A stretch of 64,000 nucleotides of DNA. Origin: Paenibacillus apiarius. Lineage in GTDB: Bacteria > Bacillota > Bacilli > Paenibacillales > Paenibacillaceae. Numbering within the stretch: the first letter of the stretch is position 1; each line of letters starts with the position of its first letter. Made by a program: the position numbers and the translations under genes. The stretch is taken from contig NZ_JAFFHZ010000002.1 of assembly GCF_017052585.1 (NCBI RefSeq), forward strand, positions 310,001-374,000. Reading direction: 5' to 3'. Under the pieces are notes generated by a model. The model was not told the DNA's origin. It was given only the letters and a program-made list of their open reading frames with translations, and did not search any database. Positions 8,117 to 16,360 of this stretch are shown piece after piece.

Positions 8117-8725
8117 TTAATACCACAACGCATCAATTACCCCATTCTCCGCTTTGATATCATTCAGATCGTATATCGAAATCGGGAAATACTGAAATCC
8201 GTATACGTAAGGGGCCAGTTCATACAAGCCGAAAAACAGAACGACCGCCTTATCCGTCATATAAAAATCCTGATCTTTATCAATCTCCTTGAACGGCTCG
8301 AGCGTCGGAATTTGGCGCTCTTCGATCTGCGCGGCCACAAGCTTGGATAGCTCCGCGACATAGGAAGCCCCTGGCTTGAACAATTGTGCGAGCGTAATGA
8401 GTTGGCCTGAGTCTGCCTCGAACGTCAAGCCGCGTTGATAGGTCATCCCATGCGCAGCGCCCTTCGTATAGCCATATACGATCAATAGAAGACTGATAAG
8501 CCCTCGTTCGTTCAGCTTGATTTCGTAGGCGCCGGTCACCTCGGTATCTTGCGAGTCCTCATAACCGGTCATTTGTATTAATTCCACGGTGTGATCGCGA
8601 ATGACCCGATTTATTTCCGCTGCGGCTTCGGAGTGCGAGCTGCTGTTTACCTGAGGCAGGTATACCTCCAATCGCGGCTTGCGGATTACATACGGCTCGA
8701 TGTGCGCCGGTAATGGATGCAACAT
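8117..8725 (-). CDS. DUF3298/DUF4163-type protein
   Basis: A 202-aa protein whose C-terminal half resembles the DUF3298 domain found in RsiV-like and PdaC-like Bacillales proteins (VYGYTKGAAHGMTYQRGLTFEADSGQLITLAQLF, shown in parts). The ATG at 8725 is chosen because a perfect AAGGAGGTG lies 8 nt upstream, although the frame is open to 8827. From this start there is no signal peptide or membrane segment, unlike many relatives, so it is predicted to be cytoplasmic. It is monocistronic with its own terminator. Function is not known. Confidence 0.75.
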   Translation of the reverse strand: MLHPLPAHIEPYVIRKPRLEVYLPQVNSSSHSEAAAEINRVIRDHTVELIQMTGYEDSQDTEVTGAYEIKLNERGLISLLLIVYGYTKGAAHGMTYQRGLTFEADSGQLITLAQLFKPGASYVAELSKLVAAQIEERQIPTLEPFKEIDKDQDFYMTDKAVVLFFGLYELAPYVYGFQYFPISIYDLNDIKAENGVIDALWY

Positions 8726-8864
8726 GAACCAGCCACCTCCTTCATGAATCATAATGCCCCCGGCATCGAACGGTCGAAGCTCCGTTGTCTGCACCAGCAT
8801 ATGCGCAAGCAAGAGGCGGCATGACAAATGCCTATATTCTTCTTGATAAGAGACTGTTCTCGTG

Positions 8865-9593
8865 CTATGAGATAAGAGCTTTCTCCGACTGAAGCAAGCG
8901 CCGGCCCTTCACATCCACTGCGATTTGGCCTTGTTTTAATCCCCATATGCGGGTTGCGTATTTTTCCGCGAGCTCCACCTGATGGAATACGGCGATGACG
9001 GTCTTGCGCTGCCTGGAGCACAGCTCCTGGAACGTCTCCAGCACCGATTCGGCCGATTTCGGATCGAGGCCCAATACAGGCTCATCGGCGAGCAGCACAT
9101 TGGCGCCGTGCACGAGCGCGCGGGCGATAGCGACCCGCTGTTTCTCTCCTCCGCTCAAATCCCCCGTCTTCTTATGGGCTTTATCGAGCAGACCGAGCAT
9201 CTCCAGCGTATCCATTGCCCCCATATAGTCATCGGAACGAATCATGCCGGTCGCCATGCGCCACAGCGGCGTCTGGTGGAAGCGGCCGATAAGCACGTTT
9301 TTGAGCGCCTTGCGATTGGCCGTCAGCACCGGATTTTGCTCCAAATAAGCAAACTCGCGCCACACCTTGCGCTTTCCGTTCCATTGCTGGGCGATCATAT
9401 CCGCGCCGTCCACGATCAATTTCCCGCTTGTCCAGCTTTCGCGCAGCGCCAGACATTTGAGCAGTGTCGATTTTCCGCTCCCGCTCGGACCCACGATCCC
9501 GATGAACTCGCCAGGTTGGATCTCAAAGCTCAATTTATTCAGGACCGGCTCCGCCGGAGGATACCGCTTTACAAGTCGTTCCACTTTAATCAT
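8865..9593 (-). CDS. Orphan PhnC-like ABC transporter ATP-binding protein
   Basis: A 242-aa ABC ATPase with Walker A GPSGSGKST, a Q-loop region FAYLEQNPVL, signature LSGGEKQR, Walker B VLLADEP and switch histidine in FHQVEL. The sequence resembles PhnC-type phosphonate ATPases (for example the LIGRFHQTPLWR segment). No permease or binding protein gene is adjacent, so it either works with a distant transporter or has another role. GAGGAG precedes the ATG. Confidence 0.85.
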   Translation of the reverse strand: MIKVERLVKRYPPAEPVLNKLSFEIQPGEFIGIVGPSGSGKSTLLKCLALRESWTSGKLIVDGADMIAQQWNGKRKVWREFAYLEQNPVLTANRKALKNVLIGRFHQTPLWRMATGMIRSDDYMGAMDTLEMLGLLDKAHKKTGDLSGGEKQRVAIARALVHGANVLLADEPVLGLDPKSAESVLETFQELCSRQRKTVIAVFHQVELAEKYATRIWGLKQGQIAVDVKGRRLLQSEKALIS

Positions 9594-9691
9594 CGCTACT
9601 AGCTCCTCTCCATCCCAATAACGGCCATCTCTGATGTTTGTTATGCTTCATTAGAATTCATGCTTATAATCTAGTGTAAGTAAGTAGGCGC

Positions 9692-10873
9692 CTAACTTGC
9701 AAGCGTTTTTGTCTCTCGCTTGAAGACCAACCCCAACAGTGAAAATCCAATGTACCATATTCCCAATAAGTAGAACATGCTTCCGATAGAAATATGCTGG
9801 ATCCCGAGTCCTGCCAGATTCGGGCCAACGATGCTCCCGATACTGAAATGGATCGATGCGATCACGTTTGCCGAGGGCAAGTAAGCTTTAGGCAATATGT
9901 CTGCCGCATAGGCGAGACCTAGCGAGAAGAATGAACCGACCAGCCCTCCCACAAGCATGAACATAATCAATATTCCCCAGATGTTCGTGCCGAAGAATGG
10001 TATGATCAAAAAACCAATTCCGCCTATAATCCCGCAAGTCATCAGCACCTTTTTACGATCGATCCGGTCACTCAAGATGCCGAGCGGAAGCTGGAGAATG
10101 AGTCCGCCAATGCCGAAGAACGGCAGCAGGTAAGAGATCCATTCCTGCTCCAGCCCAAGACGAAGTGCGTATACCGGGAAGTTGCTGTTCATGGACGCTT
10201 CCATATATCCGTACAGGAAGGCAGGCAATAGCGCAAACCAAGCCCATTGATACGAACGGGCATAGCGCTTCTCCGGTCTTGAGCCATCCTCCATCATTGC
10301 CGCATGTTGATTCGGCAGCTTGAGGAAGACGATCCCCATGACGACGACGAACATGATCACGATGACGATAAAAGGCGCGGCATCGCTTATTTTGAGCAAA
10401 TTGATTCCTAACGGACCGAAGCTGAAGCCGACCCCGTAGGCCATCCCGTACAAAGAGATATTCCGCCCCCTCCGGTGCGCCGGACTGACGGATACCGCCC
10501 ATAGCTGGGTTGCATAGTGGAGCGCGCTGTCGCCTATTCCGACCACGAGCCGGAGCACGAACCACACCCATATGTTTTGCAAGATTGGAAAAAGCGCCAG
10601 TGCTGCCGATACGACCAGCAGCCCCCCCAGAATCATGCGTTTGAATCCGACCTTCATCAATATCCGTTCCACTAAAAACATCATGCCGAATACGCCGATA
10701 TATAATGCCGTTGCGTTCAAAGCATTCAAGTCGGATGGCACGCCCATCCGTTCAAGAAAGATGGTGAGCAAGGGCAACAGCAGCCCTTGACTCAATCCTG
10801 TAAATGTGACAACAATAATAAGAATGACAAATTGCCAAGTGGGAGAACTTGTTGTTTTCCGCCAAGCAGTCAT
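9692..10873 (-). CDS. MFS transporter (drug-efflux-like)
   Basis: A 393-aa protein with about twelve hydrophobic segments and the major-facilitator motif-A-like loop LSDRIDRKKVLM between TM8 and TM9. GGGGAGG lies upstream of the ATG. It is transcribed divergently from an ArsR-type regulator gene, from a clear promoter at 10970-10998, which suggests that the regulator controls this exporter. Substrate unknown. Confidence 0.88.
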   Translation of the reverse strand: MTAWRKTTSSPTWQFVILIIVVTFTGLSQGLLLPLLTIFLERMGVPSDLNALNATALYIGVFGMMFLVERILMKVGFKRMILGGLLVVSAALALFPILQNIWVWFVLRLVVGIGDSALHYATQLWAVSVSPAHRRGRNISLYGMAYGVGFSFGPLGINLLKISDAAPFIVIVIMFVVVMGIVFLKLPNQHAAMMEDGSRPEKRYARSYQWAWFALLPAFLYGYMEASMNSNFPVYALRLGLEQEWISYLLPFFGIGGLILQLPLGILSDRIDRKKVLMTCGIIGGIGFLIIPFFGTNIWGILIMFMLVGGLVGSFFSLGLAYAADILPKAYLPSANVIASIHFSIGSIVGPNLAGLGIQHISIGSMFYLLGIWYIGFSLLGLVFKRETKTLAS

Positions 10874-10969
10874 ATTTCTACCTCCCCAATTCTATTAGTC
10901 CTCTGAGTGCTTCTATTTAATATAGAGCGTGTCTGCCCGCCCTAGTCCGCATCTCCCCAACATTTCAAC

Positions 10970-10998
10970 ATTATAGTAGACAATCCTATGCAAAACAA
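10970..10998 (-). promoter_or_regulatory. Promoter of the MFS transporter gene
   Basis: On the minus strand TTGTTT (10998-10993) and TATAAT (10975-10970) are 17 bp apart, upstream of the transporter start at 10873. Confidence 0.65.
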
Positions 10999-11012
10999 TT
11001 CATAATGATGTT

Positions 11013-11027
11013 ATAACGTATCGTTAT
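11013..11027. promoter_or_regulatory. Inverted repeat between the MFS gene and its divergent regulator
   Basis: ATAACG-TAT-CGTTAT lies just upstream of the regulator's ribosome binding site and 14 bp upstream of the MFS -35 box. It is a plausible operator for the ArsR-type regulator. Confidence 0.45.
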
Positions 11028-11047
11028 TCAAGGGGGCTCCGTAAAGC

Positions 11048-11962
11048 ATGACCTATCATGTTCGCATCGACTGTTCCTCGGTATATGAACTCATTGGAAG
11101 CTTCATGCTGTTTGCACATCGCAAATGGATTCGTAATGTGGAGAACGGAACGGAATGGATTCGCCGGATCGAGCAGCAGCTTCCTGCCGAATGGAACACC
11201 CATGCCGAGAAAATTCGCAAGTATACGTTGAGCGATTTCGACTTGTTGTATGCTATGGCGCTTGAACGCAAGAGCCAAGATGATATACTTAGCTACATTT
11301 CGCAGTTGGAACATGCGACTGCCGAAGATTGGACACAGCTCAAACAGCATTACGGTTTAAAGTCACATTCTTTCAACCAGGAACGCGCACAGCTCGTCTA
11401 TGTACCGGCGCTTAAGTTCTGGCATGAGCAATACATAAGCCGTTCCATTGCTGAATGGAAACCAATTCTTCAGCATGACGTGGAAGAAAAGGCCAGGCTG
11501 ATGAGCAAAATAACGCCGTCCGAGCTCATTGAGGTCGCGACGAACGGTGTCGTCATTCCTGACAATAGCGAAATATCCGAAGTTATTCTCGCGCCGCTGT
11601 GGCATTATCGCCCGATGAATCAAACCTGTACGTTCCAAGGCAAAATATTGATACTGTATGCGGTCGACGAGCCAGACCCGTCCGATCTGCTCCCGCCTTA
11701 CAGCTTGCGCCGCATGACGCGCGCGTTGGCGGACGACCATCGACTGCGGCTATTGCGTTTTGTCAGCCAGAAGCCGAGGACGTTCGCGGAAATTCAAGAG
11801 CACCTGGCGCTTGCGACAGGGACCGTCAAGCACCATTTGGCCGTTCTGCGTTCAGCCGGATATATACGCACCTATTGGAATGGCAAAGTAGAACGAATCT
11901 CCCTTCGTCAAGAAGGGCTTGCGGACTTGTCCGCATTTTTGGAAGACTATGTTCAATCATGA
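11048..11962 (+). CDS. ArsR-type winged-helix transcriptional regulator
   Basis: A 304-aa regulator. The C-terminal 80 residues form a winged helix (RALADDHRLRLLRFV, TFAEIQEHLALATGTVKHHLAVLRSAGYI), typical of ArsR/HTH_20 proteins. The longer N-terminal part is probably a ligand-binding or dimerisation region and lacks the CxC metal site of classical ArsR. AAGGGGG precedes the ATG. Its divergence from the MFS gene and the palindrome between them suggest local, possibly autoregulatory, control. Confidence 0.85.
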   Translation: MTYHVRIDCSSVYELIGSFMLFAHRKWIRNVENGTEWIRRIEQQLPAEWNTHAEKIRKYTLSDFDLLYAMALERKSQDDILSYISQLEHATAEDWTQLKQHYGLKSHSFNQERAQLVYVPALKFWHEQYISRSIAEWKPILQHDVEEKARLMSKITPSELIEVATNGVVIPDNSEISEVILAPLWHYRPMNQTCTFQGKILILYAVDEPDPSDLLPPYSLRRMTRALADDHRLRLLRFVSQKPRTFAEIQEHLALATGTVKHHLAVLRSAGYIRTYWNGKVERISLRQEGLADLSAFLEDYVQS

Positions 11963-12045
11963 CATGAAAGACAGACAGCATACGCGTAACCGCTAGGTCC
12001 TCTCAAGCCTGTCTTGTCCATCAGGCATAAGGAGGTGGCTGTATA

Positions 12046-12807
12046 ATGACGCCGCAAGCCAAACAGACGTTATTATTCGATTTGGACGACACCCTCGTTC
12101 ATTGCAACAAATATTTTGATGTGGTCATTGAGCAATTTTTAGATACGATGTCGACTTGGTTTCATTCCTGGCGCATCGACATGCGGGACATCAAATCGGT
12201 TCAGGCTCAGTTCGATATCGCCTGCGTGCAGCAAAACGGCTTCCAAAGCGAACATTTCCCGAGCTCCCTCGTACAAGCCTATCGCCATTTTTGCCATGTG
12301 ACCGGACGCAAGCCATCGCAGAAGGAAACCGACTTGCTCTGGAAATTAGGCATGAGCGTATACGAGATGGAGATCGAACCCTATCCCGGCATGGTAGAGA
12401 CCCTCGATCGGCTGCGGGATGAAGGGCATAAGCTGTTCTTATATACCGGCGGCGAACCGGTTATCCAGCAACGCAAGATCGATCAGATGAAGCTCGCGGC
12501 ATACTTCGGCGACCGCGTATTTATCCGCCGGCATAAAACGTCAGAGGCGCTTGCAGACATCGTTAACGAACGCGGATTTCATCCCGCAAGCACGTGGATG
12601 ATTGGGAACTCGGTGCGGACTGATGTCATCCCCGCGCTGCTGACCGGCTTGAACGCCGTCTACTTGAGGCAGGCGAAGGAGTGGTCATACAATGTCGTTG
12701 ACATTGACGCTGCGCCGCAAGGAGCCTTTTATACGATCGAGCGTTTGACAGACGTCCCTCATGTCATTCAGCAGTGGCTGTCAGAGAAGCAGGACAATCC
12801 ATCATAA
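12046..12807 (+). CDS. HAD-superfamily hydrolase
   Basis: A 253-aa haloacid-dehalogenase-fold phosphatase. Motif I is LFDLDDTLVH (catalytic Asp near residues 12 and 14), motif II is around LYTGGEP, motif III lysine is in RRHKTSEAL, and the acidic motif IV is in WMIGNSVRTDVIPAL, where the usual GD-type Asp pair is replaced by GNSVRTD. AAGGAGGTGG precedes the ATG. The gene is monocistronic, and its terminator overlaps the stop codon. Physiological substrate unknown. Confidence 0.85.
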   Translation: MTPQAKQTLLFDLDDTLVHCNKYFDVVIEQFLDTMSTWFHSWRIDMRDIKSVQAQFDIACVQQNGFQSEHFPSSLVQAYRHFCHVTGRKPSQKETDLLWKLGMSVYEMEIEPYPGMVETLDRLRDEGHKLFLYTGGEPVIQQRKIDQMKLAAYFGDRVFIRRHKTSEALADIVNERGFHPASTWMIGNSVRTDVIPALLTGLNAVYLRQAKEWSYNVVDIDAAPQGAFYTIERLTDVPHVIQQWLSEKQDNPS

Positions 12808-12826
12808 CTTGGATTGTCCTGCTTTT
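12789..12826 (+). terminator. Terminator of the HAD hydrolase gene
   Basis: A perfect 12-bp stem, GCAGGACAATCC with GGATTGTCCTGC, is followed by TTTT. It overlaps the stop codon and separates the convergent HAD and topoisomerase III genes. Confidence 0.85.
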
Positions 12827-12838
12827 GCATTGCGGATG

Positions 12839-15160
12839 CTATTCCCCGATCTCAAGCCGCAGCTCGCCGGTAGAACGATCGGCCCACACCAGCCTTCCTT
12901 TTACGGACTCGCTGCCTTGCTTGAAGCTTAGACGTTTGGTCGTCCCTTTTTCCAACAGCTCGCGCATCATCGTGTCCGAGATGGTCTTGCCGACGGCAAT
13001 GTTTTTCTTCCAGACGACGAATTTGCACCCTTGCTTATAGTTGGAACAGCCGAAGCCTTTGCGTCCGGCGATAATCGTCCCGCCGCAGCCTTCACGCGGA
13101 CAAGCTCCGTATGCGGCCGTGGAGTTGCCAGCGCTTGAGCTCGAATTCGCTCCCCCGCTTGACGCGCGAACGGCCTTCGCATCGGTCAGGCTGCCTGAGG
13201 CTTGTCCATTCCCCGCCCCTTGGCCGCCGCCCTTGCCCCGCCCCTTGCTCGTCCGATCGGGCTGAATTTCAGCCAAAATGTGTGCGGCAACGGGTGCTTG
13301 CTTCCCTACGCATTGAATGACGTGCACCGTAAATTTGCGGACCGCGTCCATAAACACCGTCTCCGACGCTTCTCCGCGGGCGATCTGCGTTAGCCGCCGC
13401 TCCCATTGTCCCGTCATTTCGGGTGACGTCAACAGGTGAACGCCGGCTCCGCGGATAAGTTCCACTGCCGTCTTCCCCTTGGCCGTCAGCGTCAACCGCT
13501 TGCCGGTCATCGTAATATATCCGACCTGCTTCAAGCGTTCAATCGTGGCCGCACGCGTCGCAGGGGTGCCTAGACCTCCGTCCTTCATTGCCTCCCGCAG
13601 TTCTTCGTTATCCAGCTGCTTCCCGGCGCTCTCCATTGCCTTCAGCAAGGTTCCTTCCGTATACGACTTCGGCGGCTGCGTCGACTTCGCCTTCCATTCC
13701 GCGTGAATGCACAACGCCGTCTGATCCTTCTGCACCTGGAACACGGCATTCTCATCCAGCTCAATGACCTCTTCGGCTGTGCCTGATGTCCCGGCATCTT
13801 CCGCTTCTTCCTTCTTCTTCGCTCGTTTCCCGCCGCGCTTACCCGCAGCATCGCCGTCAGAGTCGTACAGCACCTTCCACCCGCGAATGCGCCATTGCTT
13901 CAAGGATGTCTTGAACGTCTCCCGCTCCACTTCAGTCAAGACGGTGTAGAGCGTATACTCCGCGACGGGAAAGAACTGAGCCAGGAGCCGGCGGACAATC
14001 AAATCGTATACTTTGGCTTCGTCAGGCGCGAGTGAACCCGGACGTTTCGTCGTCGCCAGGATCGCGTGGTGATCCTCTACCTTGCTCGGGTTGCACACGC
14101 CGCGATTGCCGCGATGAACGCGCTTGGGATCCGCCATGTTCGCCCAAGCGGCGTAATCAGGCATCTGTTTGAGCATATTCACTGCTTGATGCATGCTTCC
14201 GATATTTTGCTCCGTCACGTAATTGGAATTGGTTCGCGGATACGTAATTACCTTATGCTTCTCATAAAGCGCTTGCGCGAGGTCGAGCGTCTTCTTGGCC
14301 GAAAAGCCGAAACGCGCATTCGCATCTCGCTGCAGCAGCGTCAGATCATAGAGCTTATAGGGGTATTCCTTGCCTTCCTTCACCGTAAAATCGGCAATGC
14401 GCCCCTCTTTTCCATTCACCCGTTCAACGATTGCAGATGCAGTCTGCTCCTCTTGAATGCGCTCACCTTGCCTCGTCCCTTTATAAGTAACCTCTCCTTG
14501 CTGAAATTGGGCTGTAATATCGTAATACGATTCCGGCTTGAACGCCGCAATTTCTTGTTCACGATCGTATATGAGCGCCAACACGGGCGTCTGCACCCGT
14601 CCGACAGACAAGAGAGCCTTATGCTTCGTCGTAAAAGCGCGGGATGCATTCATCCCGATAATCCAATCCGCTTCGCTGCGCGCCCTGGCCGCCGCCGTCA
14701 GCCGCTCATATTCTACACCGTCCTTCAACTCTTGAAAGCCGCGGCGTATCGTCTCTGCGGTCAAGTCGGAAATCCATAGGCGCTTGACCGGATGCTTCCA
14801 TCTGAAGTGCTGCTCGATGAGCGCAAAGATATACTGTCCTTCCCGCCCGGCATCGCAAGCGTTAATAATGGTGTGGCACTGCTTGGCAAGATCCCCGATC
14901 TGCTTCAATTGATCCTTCGTCCGCCGTTCTGCAACGATTTTGAACGCAGACGGCAATATCGGCAGATCGTGAAAGGACCACCGCTTATATTTCGGGTCAT
15001 ACATTTGCGGCTCCGCGAGACCGAGCAAATGGCCGATGGCCCACGTAATAATATAATTGTCCCCTTCGATGTGCGTACGGTGCTTGCGTCCTCCCGGTTC
15101 AATGACGGAAGCGATGGTGCGCCCCATATCGGGCTTTTCCGCCACGACTAGCGTCTTCAT
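12839..15160 (-). CDS. topB: DNA topoisomerase III
   Basis: A type IA topoisomerase of 773 aa, which relaxes and decatenates DNA through a 5'-phosphotyrosine intermediate. The Toprim domain starts at MKTLVVAEKPDMGRTIA and contains the acidic NACDAGREGQ motif; the active-site Tyr is in VITYPRTNSNYV. After the catalytic core there is a Gly/Ser-rich low-complexity linker and a C-terminal four-Cys zinc ribbon (CPREGCGG and CSNYKQGC). The ATG at 15160 has GAGGTGAGGGG upstream; the frame is open to 15184. A terminator-like hairpin lies in the leader. Confidence 0.95.
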   Translation of the reverse strand: MKTLVVAEKPDMGRTIASVIEPGGRKHRTHIEGDNYIITWAIGHLLGLAEPQMYDPKYKRWSFHDLPILPSAFKIVAERRTKDQLKQIGDLAKQCHTIINACDAGREGQYIFALIEQHFRWKHPVKRLWISDLTAETIRRGFQELKDGVEYERLTAAARARSEADWIIGMNASRAFTTKHKALLSVGRVQTPVLALIYDREQEIAAFKPESYYDITAQFQQGEVTYKGTRQGERIQEEQTASAIVERVNGKEGRIADFTVKEGKEYPYKLYDLTLLQRDANARFGFSAKKTLDLAQALYEKHKVITYPRTNSNYVTEQNIGSMHQAVNMLKQMPDYAAWANMADPKRVHRGNRGVCNPSKVEDHHAILATTKRPGSLAPDEAKVYDLIVRRLLAQFFPVAEYTLYTVLTEVERETFKTSLKQWRIRGWKVLYDSDGDAAGKRGGKRAKKKEEAEDAGTSGTAEEVIELDENAVFQVQKDQTALCIHAEWKAKSTQPPKSYTEGTLLKAMESAGKQLDNEELREAMKDGGLGTPATRAATIERLKQVGYITMTGKRLTLTAKGKTAVELIRGAGVHLLTSPEMTGQWERRLTQIARGEASETVFMDAVRKFTVHVIQCVGKQAPVAAHILAEIQPDRTSKGRGKGGGQGAGNGQASGSLTDAKAVRASSGGANSSSSAGNSTAAYGACPREGCGGTIIAGRKGFGCSNYKQGCKFVVWKKNIAVGKTISDTMMRELLEKGTTKRLSFKQGSESVKGRLVWADRSTGELRLEIGE

Positions 15161-15187
15161 CCCCTCACCTCTTCTTTCTGACAACAG

Positions 15188-15218
15188 AAGAAGCCGCGTA
15201 TGACCAACGCAGCTTCTT
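15188..15218 (-). promoter_or_regulatory. Hairpin in the topB leader
   Basis: AAGAAGC and GCGT pair with ACGC and GCTTCTT around a 7-nt loop, with one C/A mismatch, 28 nt upstream of the topB start. The minus-strand sequence after it is only moderately T-rich. The same two-part stem with the same mismatch recurs at 17439-17471. It may be an attenuator or a terminator for leftward readthrough. Confidence 0.45.
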
Positions 15219-15417
15219 GCGGCGATTCCTATCCTTTCATTATGAAATAGGAGACAAAGGAATGCAATAAAATAGTTCTTAATTATCCCGCGGCGATGCG
15301 ATTAGGTCGCTTTTCCCCGTTGACGGCTAATGATCGGGTTTTCGTTTGTACTTTCGCTTAATTTTATGAAGGCGGAACAAAAATAGATTTTTGTATGAGC
15401 GAAAATTGTCCGGAATG

Positions 15418-15430
15418 CATATTGTATAAT
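15418..15430 (+). promoter_or_regulatory. Candidate -10 region of the 142-aa protein gene
   Basis: CATATTGTA matches the sigma-E/K -10 pattern CATANNNTA, and an overlapping TATAAT (15425-15430) matches sigma-A. No good sigma-A -35 is found at 16-18 bp, and the sigma-K -35 AC is also not obvious, so the sigma factor is undecided. Confidence 0.3.
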
Positions 15431-15459
15431 AAATTTCAAAGAAAGAAGGCGATAAGCTA

Positions 15460-15888
15460 ATGCCGACATTAATTAACTACAATAGAGCCATTTTAAGCAA
15501 CTTGGCTGATTCCTCCGATATTATTCTTACGGATACACCTACATTATTGTTGGAGTTTGGTCTCTCCGTTACCCAAACACCGAACTTTGTGGAGCTTCTC
15601 TCTACGGTAGGATGGACGGCCGAAAGCCGGAAAAATAAGCAGCCCACCCTTCAGTTGAGAATTTTACAAGATGGTGTCTTGGTAGCAAGCATCAGACAAG
15701 ACGCTGTCGACAGCGAAGAAGGGTCAAACTCTCCTTCTAATAATCTTTCCACCTTTCAAGCGGTACTGACAAATGTACCTGTAAATCAACAACATGTTTA
15801 TCAATTATTCGCATTGAATGAAAATCCGAGACACGGATCGATTACAGTCACCGGTCCGGTAAACATTACAGGCAAAGTGATCGCCTAA
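15460..15888 (+). CDS. Hypothetical protein, possible spore-surface protein
   Basis: A 142-aa protein that I do not recognise. It has no signal peptide, no membrane segment and no cysteine; it is rich in Thr, Asn, Leu and Val and predicted to be mostly beta, with hydrophobic strand patterns such as VYQLFALNEN and SITVTGPVNITGKV at the end. AAGAAGGCGATAAG precedes the ATG. The upstream CATATTGTA (15418-15426) fits the mother-cell sigma-E/K -10 pattern CATANNNTA. A glycosyltransferase gene follows. A role on the spore surface is inference only. Confidence 0.7.
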   Translation: MPTLINYNRAILSNLADSSDIILTDTPTLLLEFGLSVTQTPNFVELLSTVGWTAESRKNKQPTLQLRILQDGVLVASIRQDAVDSEEGSNSPSNNLSTFQAVLTNVPVNQQHVYQLFALNENPRHGSITVTGPVNITGKVIA

Positions 15889-15910
15889 CCTTTGCATCTA
15901 TTCCATATAA

Positions 15911-15957
15911 AGCGGTTTGCGGCGCAGAAGTGTCACAAACCGCTATTCGTTTATTTA
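15911..15957 (+). terminator. Terminator after the 142-aa protein gene
   Basis: A perfect 9-bp stem, AGCGGTTTG with CAAACCGCT and a 16-nt loop, is followed by a T-rich tail, 22 nt after the stop codon. Confidence 0.7.
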
Positions 15958-16360
15958 AAAATACTCTTTGTATTCTTATCCCTGGTTTCTTGTCTATGGT
16001 ACGCTGATCGTTGGAGCAGTACGGTCACATTCGTACGTCCCCTGCTTCGCCGCCATTGTATTCCATAGGTTGTCAATAGAATGGGGCTTCGGCAGTACAA
16101 AAGCTAAATAACAACAAACAGATGCCGATTTATGCCTGATGATAATTATCAGATGCAGATGTGCAGACTTTGTGTTCGGCGTGCAACCCTGTATAGCTGT
16201 TATGTAGGATATATGTATGACAGACGTTAGTCGGCAGTAACGGATAGAAATCTATTTTTATCTATCATTGATGAAATGTGCGGGAACACAGGCTCATTGA
16301 TATCGACCTACATATAATACGCCGATGATGATGAAATCAGGGGGGAGCATGAGGTAGGCA
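15958..16360 (+). other. Noncoding stretch before the glycosyltransferase
   Basis: About 400 bases without a supported gene. Close to its end CATATAATA (16311-16319) resembles a sigma-E/K -10 box for the glycosyltransferase, but no matching -35 is evident. GGGGGGAG precedes the start codon. Nothing else is recognised. Confidence 0.45.

Noticed and set aside
9676-9700. GGCGCC-centred palindrome at the end of the MFS gene as a terminator
   Set aside because: The stem is short and has no T run on either strand.
14066-14779. 237-codon plus-strand frame opposite topB
   Set aside because: Antisense to the topoisomerase catalytic domain; no ribosome binding site.
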